A DNA stretch of 64,000 nt, from assembly GCF_936928535.1 (NCBI RefSeq), contig NZ_CAKZHY010000059.1, forward strand, positions 1-64,000. Direction: 5' to 3'. This DNA comes from an uncultured Bradyrhizobium sp. Lineage in GTDB: Bacteria; Pseudomonadota; Alphaproteobacteria; Rhizobiales; Xanthobacteraceae. The notes beneath the pieces were generated by a model that was not told the DNA's origin, ran no database searches, and saw only the letters and a list, made by a program, of their open reading frames with translations. A program made the translations under genes and the position numbers. Positions 38,848 to 47,761 of this stretch are shown here, piece after piece. How positions within the stretch are numbered: the first letter of the stretch is position 1; each line of letters starts with the position of its first letter.

Positions 38848-39597
38848 ATGAGCGATACGGCGCCGACGGCCGAGAAGGCGAAAGTCCACGATCAAAAGGA
38901 AGCCGACCACCATCCCTATTTCCGCCCGCGGGATGCGGCGACGCTGATCCTGGTCGATCGCAGCGGCTCCACTCCGAGAGTGCTGGTCGGCAAGCGCCAC
39001 GACAAGGTCGTGTTCATGCCTGGCAAGTTCGTCTTCCCCGGCGGCCGCGTCGACAAGGACGATCATCGCGTGCCGGTCGCAGCGCCCATCACCGCCGAGC
39101 TCGAAGCCAATCTCGCCAAGGGCAGCCCGAAGACGCCGGCCTCGCGCGCCAAGTCGCTGGCGATCGCCGCGATCCGCGAGGCTTGCGAGGAAACCGGCCT
39201 CTGCCTCGGACGCAAGAATGAGGGCAAAACAAAACTCGAAGGGCCCTGGAAGCCGTTCGCCGATGCGGGCCTGTTGCCCGATCCCTCCAGCCTGTTCCTG
39301 ATCGCCCGCGCGATCACCCCGCCCGGCCGCGTCAAGCGGTTCGACACGCGCTTCTTCACGGCCGATGCGTCCGCGATCACGCACCACGTCGAGGGCGTGA
39401 TCCATGCGGATGCGGAGCTGGTCGAGCTCGTCTGGGTCGAGCTCGGCTCAAAGCCGCTCGCGGATCTGCATCCCATGACACGGAATGTGCTCAACGAGCT
39501 CGACACGCGTCTCGCCACCGGCCCCTTGCGCCACGATGCGCCGGTGCCGTTCTTCCATTTCTACGGCGGCAAGATGCAGAAGGATATTTTGAGCTGA
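38848..39597 (+). CDS. NUDIX-family hydrolase
   Basis: A 249-residue protein with a NUDIX helix (AIAAIREACEETGLCLG) containing the REx2EExGU half of the signature. The upstream GX5E half is not canonical because an insert rich in Ala/Lys separates it. A FPGGRVDKDD segment precedes it, which fits nucleotide or CoA pyrophosphohydrolases. Substrate unknown. It follows the DUF983 gene by 32 bases. Confidence 0.82.
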   Translation: MSDTAPTAEKAKVHDQKEADHHPYFRPRDAATLILVDRSGSTPRVLVGKRHDKVVFMPGKFVFPGGRVDKDDHRVPVAAPITAELEANLAKGSPKTPASRAKSLAIAAIREACEETGLCLGRKNEGKTKLEGPWKPFADAGLLPDPSSLFLIARAITPPGRVKRFDTRFFTADASAITHHVEGVIHADAELVELVWVELGSKPLADLHPMTRNVLNELDTRLATGPLRHDAPVPFFHFYGGKMQKDILS

Positions 39598-39626
39598 TCA
39601 GCGCGCCTCGTCGCCGGGCGCCGCCA

Positions 39627-40997
39627 TCAATTCCGGTCTGACGCGATGAGCACGCTCAGCGCAGCGCCTCTGAAGGCACGGTCTTCGCGGCCTGCCTGTC
39701 CGTGGCCGATCGCCCAATGCCGGGGCCATGAAAGCTGCTCCAGCCCCTGCGCCGCCGCAGCGGTGAAGGACGACCAGCGCGCGGAGTCGTGACGGCGATA
39801 CAGCAGACCGCCGGGGCCCATGTCCGGATAAACAGTGACGTCGATATCGAAACTCTCACCCGGCGGAAGATCCGGTCCGAACCAATAGGTCGGACTTCGT
39901 CCCGGCTGACGACCCACGATGGCCGTCAGGGTTTGCCGCGGTCCCCGAACGCCAAGCCAGAACGGTGCGAGCGAGCCGGGTTCGAAAGCCGTGACAATCG
40001 TCTGGGCCGTTGCGACGTCGGCCGCAGCACTTTGACCAACGAGCCTCAGCGCGATCCGTCGTCCGCTCTCCACATCTCCGCTGAAAGGCGCTTCGATATG
40101 ACCGGGCTGTAATTCTCTCCACCCGCCGGGATCAGCATCGGGCAGCGGCCATTGCAGCCTCTCCCTGACGACGCCGTCGGTATCGAGCACCTGGTAGCGC
40201 AGGCCTTCGTCGTCGAGCGCGGCCTGAATGCAATGCAGATACTCGACGCCCTCGGGCATCCTGTGCGCCGTTCCCGCACCCGCCGTGCAGATCTGTAGGA
40301 CACCGCGATGCGCCTGGACATCGAAGGCGAGGATGTGGCTGCACAGATAGCCCAGCACGTTTGCGTTGACGAGGATGTCCCAGAACGGGCGGGCGTATTC
40401 GTGGCCGATCTCGCGCTGATACGTCCCCGTAAAGCCGTTGATGGGAAACACCGGGTGATGGCCGAGGACGAGCTTGTGGCGGGCATCACCGTGCGCTCTG
40501 AGTGTCGCGTCCAGCCACGCGAGCTCGAGATGGCCCTCACCGCCGAGGCCGCTCCAGAGCGTGTTGACGAACACCATTAGGAGATCGCCACGCCGCACGA
40601 AATAAGACAGGCCGGCCTGTCCCGGCGGCCCATTGTCCGGCATATCAAGCACCTCGCGAAACACCGCCTCGCTCATCACGTCATAGGTCGTGTGGTTGCC
40701 GGTGGTGTGCCAGATCGGAATGGCCGCACGGTCGAGCCAGCCCATTTCCGTGTCCCACCAATATCGCCACTGCGCACGCAGAGCGTCCGGATCAGGCGTC
40801 AGTCCGATGATCTCGTCGCCGGGAAAGAGAATGAAGTCAGGCTGCGGCCTCAGTCGCTGTACGACGGCATTCACCGAGGCAAAGGTCTTTTCGTGGAGGG
40901 CGCCAGGCACGCCCGAGCAGGAATCGCCGTACAACAGAAACTGGTGGCCCTCGCCGCGCGGCAGCAGCGCGGGAATGAAATCATTTGCAGAGATCAT
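39627..40997 (-). CDS. Metallophosphoesterase with C-terminal extension
   Basis: A 456-residue cytoplasmic protein with calcineurin-like metal motifs in order: YGDSCSG, FPGDEIIG, TTGNHTTYD, LGHHPVFPI and the late CSHILAFDVQ. The last 180 residues (SGDVESGRRIALRLVG to the end) form a beta-rich domain with no catalytic motif, probably a sandwich. No signal peptide is seen. Substrate unknown; nucleotide, phospholipid and protein phosphatases all use this fold. Confidence 0.8.
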   Translation of the reverse strand: MISANDFIPALLPRGEGHQFLLYGDSCSGVPGALHEKTFASVNAVVQRLRPQPDFILFPGDEIIGLTPDPDALRAQWRYWWDTEMGWLDRAAIPIWHTTGNHTTYDVMSEAVFREVLDMPDNGPPGQAGLSYFVRRGDLLMVFVNTLWSGLGGEGHLELAWLDATLRAHGDARHKLVLGHHPVFPINGFTGTYQREIGHEYARPFWDILVNANVLGYLCSHILAFDVQAHRGVLQICTAGAGTAHRMPEGVEYLHCIQAALDDEGLRYQVLDTDGVVRERLQWPLPDADPGGWRELQPGHIEAPFSGDVESGRRIALRLVGQSAAADVATAQTIVTAFEPGSLAPFWLGVRGPRQTLTAIVGRQPGRSPTYWFGPDLPPGESFDIDVTVYPDMGPGGLLYRRHDSARWSSFTAAAAQGLEQLSWPRHWAIGHGQAGREDRAFRGAALSVLIASDRN

Positions 40998-41063
40998 GGC
41001 CTATCATCGCGGTGTCCGGCCGCGACAATGGCAACTTCCTGGAGGGGGCGCAACCAGCCTTGA

Positions 41064-41606
41064 TCAGTCCGCGTCAGGCTCGGTGCCGACATAGTCGCGC
41101 GCCGGCAGGTTCAGGACACGGCCGATTTCGCTCGCGAGCCTGTCCGCCTCTTCGCGCCTCGTAAAACTCTGAAGCATGATCGGCTCGGTGCCCTTGCTGC
41201 CGCAGAGATTGACGTCGTAGGTCGTCAATTCAGGATCGAAATCGTCGGTGATGCTGATGAAGTGATAATCGGCGAGATCGCGCGACTTGCGAAAGTTCAG
41301 CGGCCCGAACTGCCTGGTGACGACGATCTGGCGCAGCGTCTCGTTGAGCACGACGAAGGTGCGGAAGGTCAGCAGGATCAGGCCGGGAACGCCGATGAGC
41401 AGCCCGAGGCCGGAAAACACCAGCACCGGCACGAGATCGTCGGCAAGCCTGCCGAAGCCGGAAAAATCCTGGCGCAGGCCGAGCGCGACATTCCAGAGCA
41501 GATAGCCGCTGGCCGCCAAGAGCGGCAGCGACAGCAGCCGGCCGAACCACGGCATCGGCCGGTCGATCCGGACGATGCTGCCATCTGCGGTCATTGCGCT
41601 GGCCAT
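41064..41606 (-). CDS. Two-helix membrane protein with PH-like cytoplasmic domain, unknown
   Basis: A 180-residue protein: a polar N-terminus, two hydrophobic segments (LLSLPLLAASGYLLWNVAL and VLVFSGLGLLIGVPGLILL), then about 90 residues with alternating strands (FVVLNETLRQIVVTRQFG, DYHFISITDDFD). The layout resembles the bPH-type membrane proteins but no family is certain. Confidence 0.65.
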   Translation of the reverse strand: MASAMTADGSIVRIDRPMPWFGRLLSLPLLAASGYLLWNVALGLRQDFSGFGRLADDLVPVLVFSGLGLLIGVPGLILLTFRTFVVLNETLRQIVVTRQFGPLNFRKSRDLADYHFISITDDFDPELTTYDVNLCGSKGTEPIMLQSFTRREEADRLASEIGRVLNLPARDYVGTEPDAD

Positions 41607-41674
41607 TGAAGTCTCCTCACGGGGTCTTGGCTTGGTCGGCGTGGGCCGCGGGATGGTTCGATTGCCTTCTCCCT

Positions 41675-41716
41675 GTCATTCCGGGCTCGCCGCTTAGCGG
41701 CACCTCTCAATGACGG
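41675..41716. repeat. Short intergenic inverted element
   Basis: TGTCATTCCGGGCTCGCCGC and GCGGCACCTCTCAATGACGG share the GTCATT/AATGAC end of the family D palindrome and an inner CCGCTTAGCGG stem. It looks like a decayed or shortened member, in the leader region of the flavin monooxygenase gene. Confidence 0.5.
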
Positions 41717-41830
41717 AAACGTGCTGAGCCTGTCGCTAAAAACAAAAAATTCTTCCCTGCCCTGCCAATGGCGGAGTTCCCCGGCGTGCCTATGTCTCTG
41801 CGAACGACATCAGGAACGGACCAGGGCGCG

Positions 41831-43156
41831 ATGGCACAACGGCAACTCAAGCTTGGCGCGTTCATGCGCCCGATCAGCATCCACACCGGCGCCTGGCGCT
41901 ATCCCGGGGCCTGGCCCGACGCCAATTTCAACTTTGGCCACATCAAGCAGCTGATCCAGAAGCTCGAGGCCGGCAAGTTCGACGCCTTCTTCATGGCCGA
42001 TCACCTCGCCGTCTTGAACATGCCGGTCAATGCGCTCAAGCGCAGCCACACTGTGACCTCGTTCGAGCCGTTCACGCTGCTGTCGGCGCTCTCGGCCGTC
42101 ACCGAACGCATCGGCCTGATCGCGACCGGCTCGACCACCTTCGACGAGCCCTATCACGTCGCGCGCCGCTTCGCCTCGCTCGACCATCTCAGCGGCGGCC
42201 GTGCGGGGTGGAACATCGTCACCACCTCGAACCCGGACGCGGCGCTGAATTTCGGGCTCGATGACCACATGGAGCACGCCGAGCGCTACAAGCGCGCCCG
42301 CGAGTTCTATGACGTCGTCACCGGCCTCTGGGATTCCTTCGCCGACGATGCCTTCGTGCGCGACGTCGAAAGCGGCCTGTTCTTCGATCCCGGGAAGATG
42401 CACGTGCTCGATCACCAGGGCAAATATCTGAAGGTGCGCGGCCCGCTCAACATCGCCCGCCCCGTGCAGGGCTGGCCCGTGATCGTGCAGGCCGGCGCCT
42501 CGGAGGACGGCAGGCAGCTCGCTGCGGAGACCGCGGAAGCCGTCTTCACCGGCGGCGGCCCCCTCGCCGACGGCCAAAAACTCTATGCCGACATCAAGGG
42601 CCGCATGGAGAAGGTCGGCCGCGACCCTGACCACCTCAAGATCCTGCCCGGCGCCTTCGTCGTGGTCGGCGACAGCGTCGATGAGGCCAAGGAGAAGCGC
42701 GCCCTGCTCGACAGCCGCGTGCATTACGACAGCGCCATCGCCTCGCTGTCCGTCATCCTCGGCACCGATGCCTCTGGCTTCGATCCGGACGGGCAACTGC
42801 CTGAGATTCCCGAAACCAACGCCAGCAAGAGCGGCCGCCAGCGCATGGTCGACCTTGCCAGGCGCGACAAGCTCACCGTGCGCCAGCTCGCCCAGCGCGT
42901 CGGCGGTTACGGCGGGCTGTCCTTCGTCGGCACGGCCAAGACCATCGCCGACCAGATGGAGGAATGGCTGGTCGGGCGCGGCTCCGACGGCTTCAACATC
43001 ATGTTCCCGTTCCTGCCCGCGGGCCTTGACGATTTCGTCGATAAGGTCGTCCCGGAGCTGCAGAAGCGCGGGATTTTCCGCAAGGAGTATGAAGGGGTCA
43101 CTTTGAGGGAGAATCTGGGCCTTCCCCGGCCGAAAAACCGCTTCTTCGAGGCGTAA
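41831..43156 (+). CDS. NtaA/SnaA/DszA-type flavin-dependent monooxygenase
   Basis: A 441-residue two-component luciferase-like monooxygenase, FMNH2-dependent. The start MAQRQLKLGAFMRPISIHTG, FFMADHLAVLNM, RRFASLDHLSGGRAGWNIVT and the late NIMFPFLPAGLDDFVDKVVP match the family that oxidises nitrilotriacetate, dibenzothiophene sulfone and similar. Reduced flavin would be provided by a separate reductase, absent here. I chose ATG 41831 for the family's usual start; ATGs at 41768 and 41792 are in frame. Substrate unknown. Confidence 0.85.
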   Translation: MAQRQLKLGAFMRPISIHTGAWRYPGAWPDANFNFGHIKQLIQKLEAGKFDAFFMADHLAVLNMPVNALKRSHTVTSFEPFTLLSALSAVTERIGLIATGSTTFDEPYHVARRFASLDHLSGGRAGWNIVTTSNPDAALNFGLDDHMEHAERYKRAREFYDVVTGLWDSFADDAFVRDVESGLFFDPGKMHVLDHQGKYLKVRGPLNIARPVQGWPVIVQAGASEDGRQLAAETAEAVFTGGGPLADGQKLYADIKGRMEKVGRDPDHLKILPGAFVVVGDSVDEAKEKRALLDSRVHYDSAIASLSVILGTDASGFDPDGQLPEIPETNASKSGRQRMVDLARRDKLTVRQLAQRVGGYGGLSFVGTAKTIADQMEEWLVGRGSDGFNIMFPFLPAGLDDFVDKVVPELQKRGIFRKEYEGVTLRENLGLPRPKNRFFEA

Positions 43157-43192
43157 TCGGGCCGATTTGAGTGGTTTTCCCGCCCTAAAACC

Positions 43193-43220
43193 TTGACATC
43201 AGGCGGTTTCTGGCTAGGTT
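43193..43220 (+). promoter_or_regulatory. Sigma-70-type promoter of rpmG
   Basis: TTGACA at 43193-43198 is followed after 16 bases by TAGGTT at 43215-43220, sixty bases before the rpmG start. The -35 hexamer is perfect, and the position fits a housekeeping promoter. Confidence 0.7.
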
Positions 43221-43280
43221 GCCGGCCAACGCGGGCCGTTTGGCCGGCTCCAGATTCCCCTGATTTCTGAGGTTCAGAAC

Positions 43281-43448
43281 ATGGCCAAAGCGGTCACCAT
43301 CAAGGTCAAGCTCGTGTCCTCGGCCGACACCGGCTTCTACTACGTCGCCAAGAAGAATTCGCGCACCATGACCGACAAGCTGGTCAAGAAGAAGTACGAC
43401 CCGGTCGCGCGCAAGCACGTCGAATTCAAGGAAGCCAAGATCAAGTAA
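43281..43448 (+). CDS. rpmG: 50S ribosomal protein L33
   Basis: A 55-residue large-subunit protein: [20 protein letters not shown] and then [20 protein letters not shown], typical of alphaproteobacterial L33. It has no cysteines, so it is the zinc-independent form. A TTGACA/TAGGTT promoter lies sixty bases upstream and a strong terminator 28 bases after the stop, so it is a single-gene transcript. Confidence 0.96.
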   Translation: MAKAVTIKVKLVSSADTGFYYVAKKNSRTMTDKLVKKKYDPVARKHVEFKEAKIK

Positions 43449-43475
43449 GATCGCGGCACACGCTAAAGACTCTTG

Positions 43476-43500
43476 CGGGGCCCTTGCGGGCCCCGTTTTC
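43476..43500 (+). terminator. Intrinsic terminator of rpmG
   Basis: An 8-base GC stem, CGGGGCCC-TTGC-GGGCCCCG at 43476-43495, is followed by TTTTC. This is the clearest intrinsic terminator in the window. Confidence 0.88.
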
Positions 43501-43512
43501 GTTCTGGTGGTC

Positions 43513-43648
43513 CGTCACCCTGAGGTGCTCGCGTCTTCGGCGAGCCTCGAAGGGCGACGGCCCGGCTGCATCGGCGACGGTGGCCGTTCGTCCTTCGAGG
43601 CTCCGCATGGGACGCCTCGCGTCCCATGCCTCGCACCTCAGGATGACG
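43513..43648. repeat. Intergenic palindrome, family E (copy 1)
   Basis: It begins CGTCACCCTGAGGTGC and ends GCACCTCAGGATGACG, with an inner CCTCGAAGG/CCTTCGAGG pair. A second copy is at 51391-51521. It lies between the rpmG terminator and the TPR gene. Confidence 0.85.
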
Positions 43649-43760
43649 GAGCGATATCGAGTCACCGCCGCCGAACCATCAGCCTCACGCAATCCTGGCG
43701 TGGTTAGAAGGACGAGCCTCGCTGCCTTCAATCGCGAGGCTGCATCACGTCCAGCCGTCC

Positions 43761-45608
43761 ATGAATCGCAGAGAGCGCCGGGCCGTCGCGGCCAGACAAT
43801 CCGGAAAGGTGACGCCGGCAGCGCTGTGCCAGGCCGGATTTGCGCATTTTCAATCCGGACGCATCGCCGAGGCGGAGCTGTCTTGCCAGCAGGCGTTGAC
43901 GCTCGACGAGCGACACCCGGATGCCCTCCATCTGCTGGGCGTGCTCTGTTTTCACGCGCAGCAGCCTGACGCCGCCGTGGAATGGATCGGACGCGCAATC
44001 CAGCACGCACCAAAGGCCGAGTACCTCCTCAGCCTCGCCACGGTGCTGGAGCGGCAGGGTCGGCTCGACGAGGCACAGCAACATTACAGCCGGGCCCTCG
44101 CCCTCAAGCCTGACGATGCCGGCCTGTGGAATCACATTGGCAATTTGCTCTGGCAGCTCGATCGCAAGGAGGAGGCCGCACAGCATTTGCAGCAGGCCCT
44201 CAAGCTCAATCCGCGCTATTGGGAAGCCGCGCATAATGGCGGCATGCTGCTGCTCGAACTCTCCAGGCATGCGGAAGCGATCGCGCGCTTCGACGTCGCC
44301 GAGACGCTGAAGCCGACCGCGGCGCTGTATCAGATGCGCGCCGTCTGCCTCTCCAATGTGAACCGCTTCGAGGACGCGCAGGCCGATTACGAAAAATCCC
44401 TCGCGCTGGATCCTGCTCTCGCCGAGACGCACAACAATCTCGGCCTCCTGCATTGGCGATTTGGCCGGCTGGAGCAGGCCTTTGCCTGTTTCGACCGCGC
44501 CCTTGCCCTCTGCCCAGATTTCCACGCCGTGCTCAACAACAAGGCCGTGGTCCTGCTGCATCTGCAGATGCTGGATGAGGCGTTCGCGACCTTGCACGGA
44601 TCGCTCGCGGCTGCCCCCGACGATGCGCAGACGCTGTTCTATCTGGCGACGCTTCAGTTGCTGACAGGCGATTTCGACCGCGGCTGGCTCGCGCGAGAAG
44701 CGCGCTGGCGACTTCCCTCCGTTGGTCTTGTCGATCGCGGCTTTTCACAGCCGCTGTGGCGCGGCGACCAGCCGCTCGAAGGCAAGACCATCCTGCTGCA
44801 CTCCGACGAGGGTCTCGGCGATGCAATCCAGTTCGCGCGTTACGTGCCTATGGTGGCCGCGCTCGGAGCGAAGGTGATCCTGGAGGTCGAGCCGCCGATC
44901 CGGCAGATCCTTGGCGGCATCGCCGGTGTCGCAGAGTGTAGCAGCCGATCCTCGACGCCGGCATTCGACCTGCATTGCCCTCTCGGCACGCTGCCACTGG
45001 CGTTCGGCACGCGGCTCGATACGATCCCGCTCGCGCAAGGCTATGTTCCCGCGCCACCACCGGCGCGCGTGAAAGAGTGGGAGCAACGGCTCGGCCCCCA
45101 CACCCGCCTCCGCGTCGGTCTGGTCTGGGCCGGCAATCCCGATCACAAGAACGACCACAACAGGTCGATAGCGCTGCGCACGCTGGCGCCGCTGCTGGAT
45201 TGCGATGTGCAGTTCGTCTCCTTGCAAAAAGGCGTCCGGGATCAAGACAAGGCCTACCTCGGCGAACGCGGCGACATCGTCGACCTCACGCAACACCTGA
45301 CGGATTTCAGCGAGACAGCAGCGCTGATCTCCTGCCTCGACCTCGTGATCTCCGTCGACACCAGCGTCGCCCACCTCGCCGGCGCGCTCGGCGCGCCCGT
45401 CTGGACGCTGCTGCCCTTCAATCCGGACTGGCGCTGGCTGCTCAATCGCGATGACAGCCCGTGGTATCAGTCGATGCGGCTGTTCAGGCAACCGATGCGA
45501 GGCGATTGGAGCAGCGTGGTAGACGAGGTCCGCGTCGTGCTTGAGGGACACGTCGTGGCGCGGCGATCAAGGCACGATGAGGCTTCATTCCTGAAGCCGA
45601 ATCGCTGA
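43761..45608 (+). CDS. TPR protein fused to a glycosyltransferase-9-like domain
   Basis: A 615-residue cytoplasmic protein. Residues about 20-300 are eight or so TPR units (for example AHLQQALKLNPRYWEAAHNG and NNLGLLHWRFGRLEQAFACF). Residues about 310-600 form a Rossmann-type glycosyltransferase-like domain with GKTILLHSDEGLGDAIQFAR, VGLVWAGNPDHKND and VDTSVAHLAGALGAPVW, as in heptosyltransferases. This TPR-GT9 arrangement is common in rhizobia, but no acceptor is known. The basic start MNRRERRAVAARQ is cytoplasmic. Confidence 0.83.
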   Translation: MNRRERRAVAARQSGKVTPAALCQAGFAHFQSGRIAEAELSCQQALTLDERHPDALHLLGVLCFHAQQPDAAVEWIGRAIQHAPKAEYLLSLATVLERQGRLDEAQQHYSRALALKPDDAGLWNHIGNLLWQLDRKEEAAQHLQQALKLNPRYWEAAHNGGMLLLELSRHAEAIARFDVAETLKPTAALYQMRAVCLSNVNRFEDAQADYEKSLALDPALAETHNNLGLLHWRFGRLEQAFACFDRALALCPDFHAVLNNKAVVLLHLQMLDEAFATLHGSLAAAPDDAQTLFYLATLQLLTGDFDRGWLAREARWRLPSVGLVDRGFSQPLWRGDQPLEGKTILLHSDEGLGDAIQFARYVPMVAALGAKVILEVEPPIRQILGGIAGVAECSSRSSTPAFDLHCPLGTLPLAFGTRLDTIPLAQGYVPAPPPARVKEWEQRLGPHTRLRVGLVWAGNPDHKNDHNRSIALRTLAPLLDCDVQFVSLQKGVRDQDKAYLGERGDIVDLTQHLTDFSETAALISCLDLVISVDTSVAHLAGALGAPVWTLLPFNPDWRWLLNRDDSPWYQSMRLFRQPMRGDWSSVVDEVRVVLEGHVVARRSRHDEASFLKPNR

Positions 45609-45622
45609 CCTCACGCCCTGCC

Positions 45623-46861
45623 CTACGCCGTCCGCAACACCGGCGCCGGCGGCTGCGACGGCCTCACAAGCGCAAACGCGACCTGGATGATGCCGCCAGC
45701 CAAGCCCAGCGCCACGCCGATGCGCCAAGCCATGCTGTACGAGCCGAGTGCGTCGTAGATCAGCCCGCCTCCATAGGCGCCGAGGAAGCTGCCGATCTGG
45801 TGGCTCATGAAGGCGAGGCCCTGGATCATGGCCTGCCAGCGCAGGCCGAACATCTCGGCGACCGCGCCTGCGACCAGCGGACCGACGCCCATCCAGAGGA
45901 AGCCCATGATGGCGCCGAACAGCAGCGTCGAGAACGGCGTCGCCGGCAGCATGAAATACCAGGCAAGCGCGAGCGAGCGCAGGATGTAGATGCCGCCCAG
46001 CAGCGCCAGCTTGTTCCAGCGCTGGCCGGCCCAGCCGAAGAACAGCGAGCCCAGCACGTTGAAGCCGCCGATCATGCCGAGCGTCTGCGCGCTCAGCATC
46101 GGGTCGAGGCCGCAGATCGCGAGATACGACGGCAGATGCGTGGTGAGGAACACCAGCTGCATGCCGCAGACAAGATAGGCGCAGGTCATCACCACGAAGG
46201 AGGCGTTGCCGAATGCGGACTTCGCGACGGATGCCGCCGTGGCATCGCCGATGTCATCGGCGGCGGGCTTCGGCAACGGGACGGCGTCGACGCGGCCGGC
46301 ATACCAGGCGGCGGGGATCATCAGCACCGACATGACGACGAAGCCGGCAAGCCCGATGCGCCAGCCGAAGCCCTCGTTGAGCATCTGTCCGATCGGCGCC
46401 GACAGCAGCGCGCCGAGCGAGCCCGCGCCGGAGACGATGCCGAGCACGGTGGAGCGCACGGTTGCAGGCACCGCGCGCGCCGCCACCGACATTGCGATCG
46501 CGGCCGCGGTGCAGGCGAGCGACGTGCCGATCAGCACGCCGGCGCCGATCATGATGCCGACGAGGCCGTTCGCGGTCGTCATCAGAATGAGGCCAACGAT
46601 GTACATCAGCGCGCCGACGATCATGATCGGGCGGAAGCCGTAGCGCACGGTCATCGCGCCGGCGAGCGGCTGGAGAAAGCCCCAGGCGAGGTTCTGCACG
46701 GCCAGCGCCAGCGTGAAATCCGACACCGAGAGGTGGATGTCGTGCGTCAGCGGCTGCATGAAGATCCCGAGCGATTGCCGCAGCCCCATGCTCAGCGTCA
46801 GCATGATCGAGGCACCGATCAGGATCGGCAAGGTCGGACGCAGGACCTGCAACAGGGGCAT
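45623..46861 (-). CDS. MFS transporter
   Basis: A 412-residue major facilitator with about twelve hydrophobic segments; the first-half motif YGFRPIMIVGALM and the second-half GWAGQRWNKLALLGG are the usual loop 2-3 and 8-9 signatures. No substrate is evident. A TetR repressor is divergent with a perfect operator at 46922-46941, so it may export the ligand that regulator senses. Confidence 0.88.
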   Translation of the reverse strand: MPLLQVLRPTLPILIGASIMLTLSMGLRQSLGIFMQPLTHDIHLSVSDFTLALAVQNLAWGFLQPLAGAMTVRYGFRPIMIVGALMYIVGLILMTTANGLVGIMIGAGVLIGTSLACTAAAIAMSVAARAVPATVRSTVLGIVSGAGSLGALLSAPIGQMLNEGFGWRIGLAGFVVMSVLMIPAAWYAGRVDAVPLPKPAADDIGDATAASVAKSAFGNASFVVMTCAYLVCGMQLVFLTTHLPSYLAICGLDPMLSAQTLGMIGGFNVLGSLFFGWAGQRWNKLALLGGIYILRSLALAWYFMLPATPFSTLLFGAIMGFLWMGVGPLVAGAVAEMFGLRWQAMIQGLAFMSHQIGSFLGAYGGGLIYDALGSYSMAWRIGVALGLAGGIIQVAFALVRPSQPPAPVLRTA

Positions 46862-46921
46862 TGTTGTTCTCCCTCATGGGCGCGGCACGCGCGCCGGCAT
46901 CTGCAAAGTCAGTTGATTTTG

Positions 46922-46941
46922 ATTACACAGACCTGTGTAAT
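46922..46941. promoter_or_regulatory. TetR-type operator
   Basis: ATTACACAG-AC-CTGTGTAAT is a perfect 9-base inverted repeat around two bases. It lies 61 bases from the MFS start and 52 bases from the TetR start, in their shared divergent region, and next to a TATAAG word. Size and symmetry fit a TetR dimer site. Confidence 0.8.
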
Positions 46942-46992
46942 TAGTCTATAAGAGGCCGGCGCTGTCAAGCGAACCAGGACGCATCACGACGC

Positions 46993-47601
46993 ATGGCTCC
47001 CCCGCCCGCCCCACAGACGATGAAAGAGCGGATTCTCGAGACCGCCGACAAGCTGTTCTATCTGCAAGGCATTCGCGCCATCGGCGTCGACACCATCGCG
47101 GCCGAGATCGGCATCTCCAAACGCACGCTCTACAACCACTTCCCGTCCAAGGACACGCTGATAACAGCCTATCTCGAGCGCCGCTTCGTCCATGCCCGCC
47201 CCTCCGACAAGCCGCCGGCCGAGCAGATCCTCGGCACCTTCGATTCGCTGGAGCGGCGTTTCTCGGCCAAGGACTTTCGCGGCTGCCCGTTCGTCAATGC
47301 GGTCGCCGAGCTCGGGCCCACAGACCGCGCCGTGAAGAAGATCGCCATCGCCTTCAAGGAAAGCCGCCGCGTCTGGTTTCGCGAGCGGCTGACCGAGCTC
47401 GGCGTTACGGAAGCCGATGCGCTCGCAACGCAGCTCGCGCTGCTGGTCGACGGCTCGATCGCGCAGGACCTGGTGCGTGACGATCCTGCGATGGCACGCG
47501 CGGCGAAAGAAGCCGCGAAGGTGCTGCTGCGGAATGCGGGGGTGGATGTGGGTGGCGATATTGCGGCGAAGCCAGTGAAGAACAAGCGGCCGCCACAATA
47601 A
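46993..47601 (+). CDS. TetR/AcrR-family regulator
   Basis: A 202-residue repressor: the HTH segment ETADKLFYLQGIRAIGVDTI, AAEIGISKRTLYNHFPSKDTL is canonical, and the C-terminal ligand domain includes FRGCPFVNAVAELG. It is divergent from an MFS transporter across a perfect operator, which suggests autoregulation and control of the transporter. Confidence 0.9.
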   Translation: MAPPPAPQTMKERILETADKLFYLQGIRAIGVDTIAAEIGISKRTLYNHFPSKDTLITAYLERRFVHARPSDKPPAEQILGTFDSLERRFSAKDFRGCPFVNAVAELGPTDRAVKKIAIAFKESRRVWFRERLTELGVTEADALATQLALLVDGSIAQDLVRDDPAMARAAKEAAKVLLRNAGVDVGGDIAAKPVKNKRPPQ

Positions 47602-47608
47602 CAGCCGT

Positions 47609-47725
47609 CGTCCCGGCGGAGGCCGGGACCCATACGCCGCAGCAACAGTTTTGCGAAGACTCGGAGTTATCGGCTCGCTCCACAACCCCTCCCTCGGGTT
47701 ATGGGTCCCGGCCTCCGCCGGGACG
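47609..47725. repeat. Intergenic palindrome, family F
   Basis: Perfect 25-base arms (47609-47633 and 47701-47725; CGTCCCGGCGGAGGCCGGGA core) are separated by about 67 bases. It lies between the convergent TetR and pleD genes and could serve as a two-way terminator. Confidence 0.9.
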
Positions 47726-47761
47726 GCATCGAGGATGAAGCGCCATCAGCGCCGCCTCACC

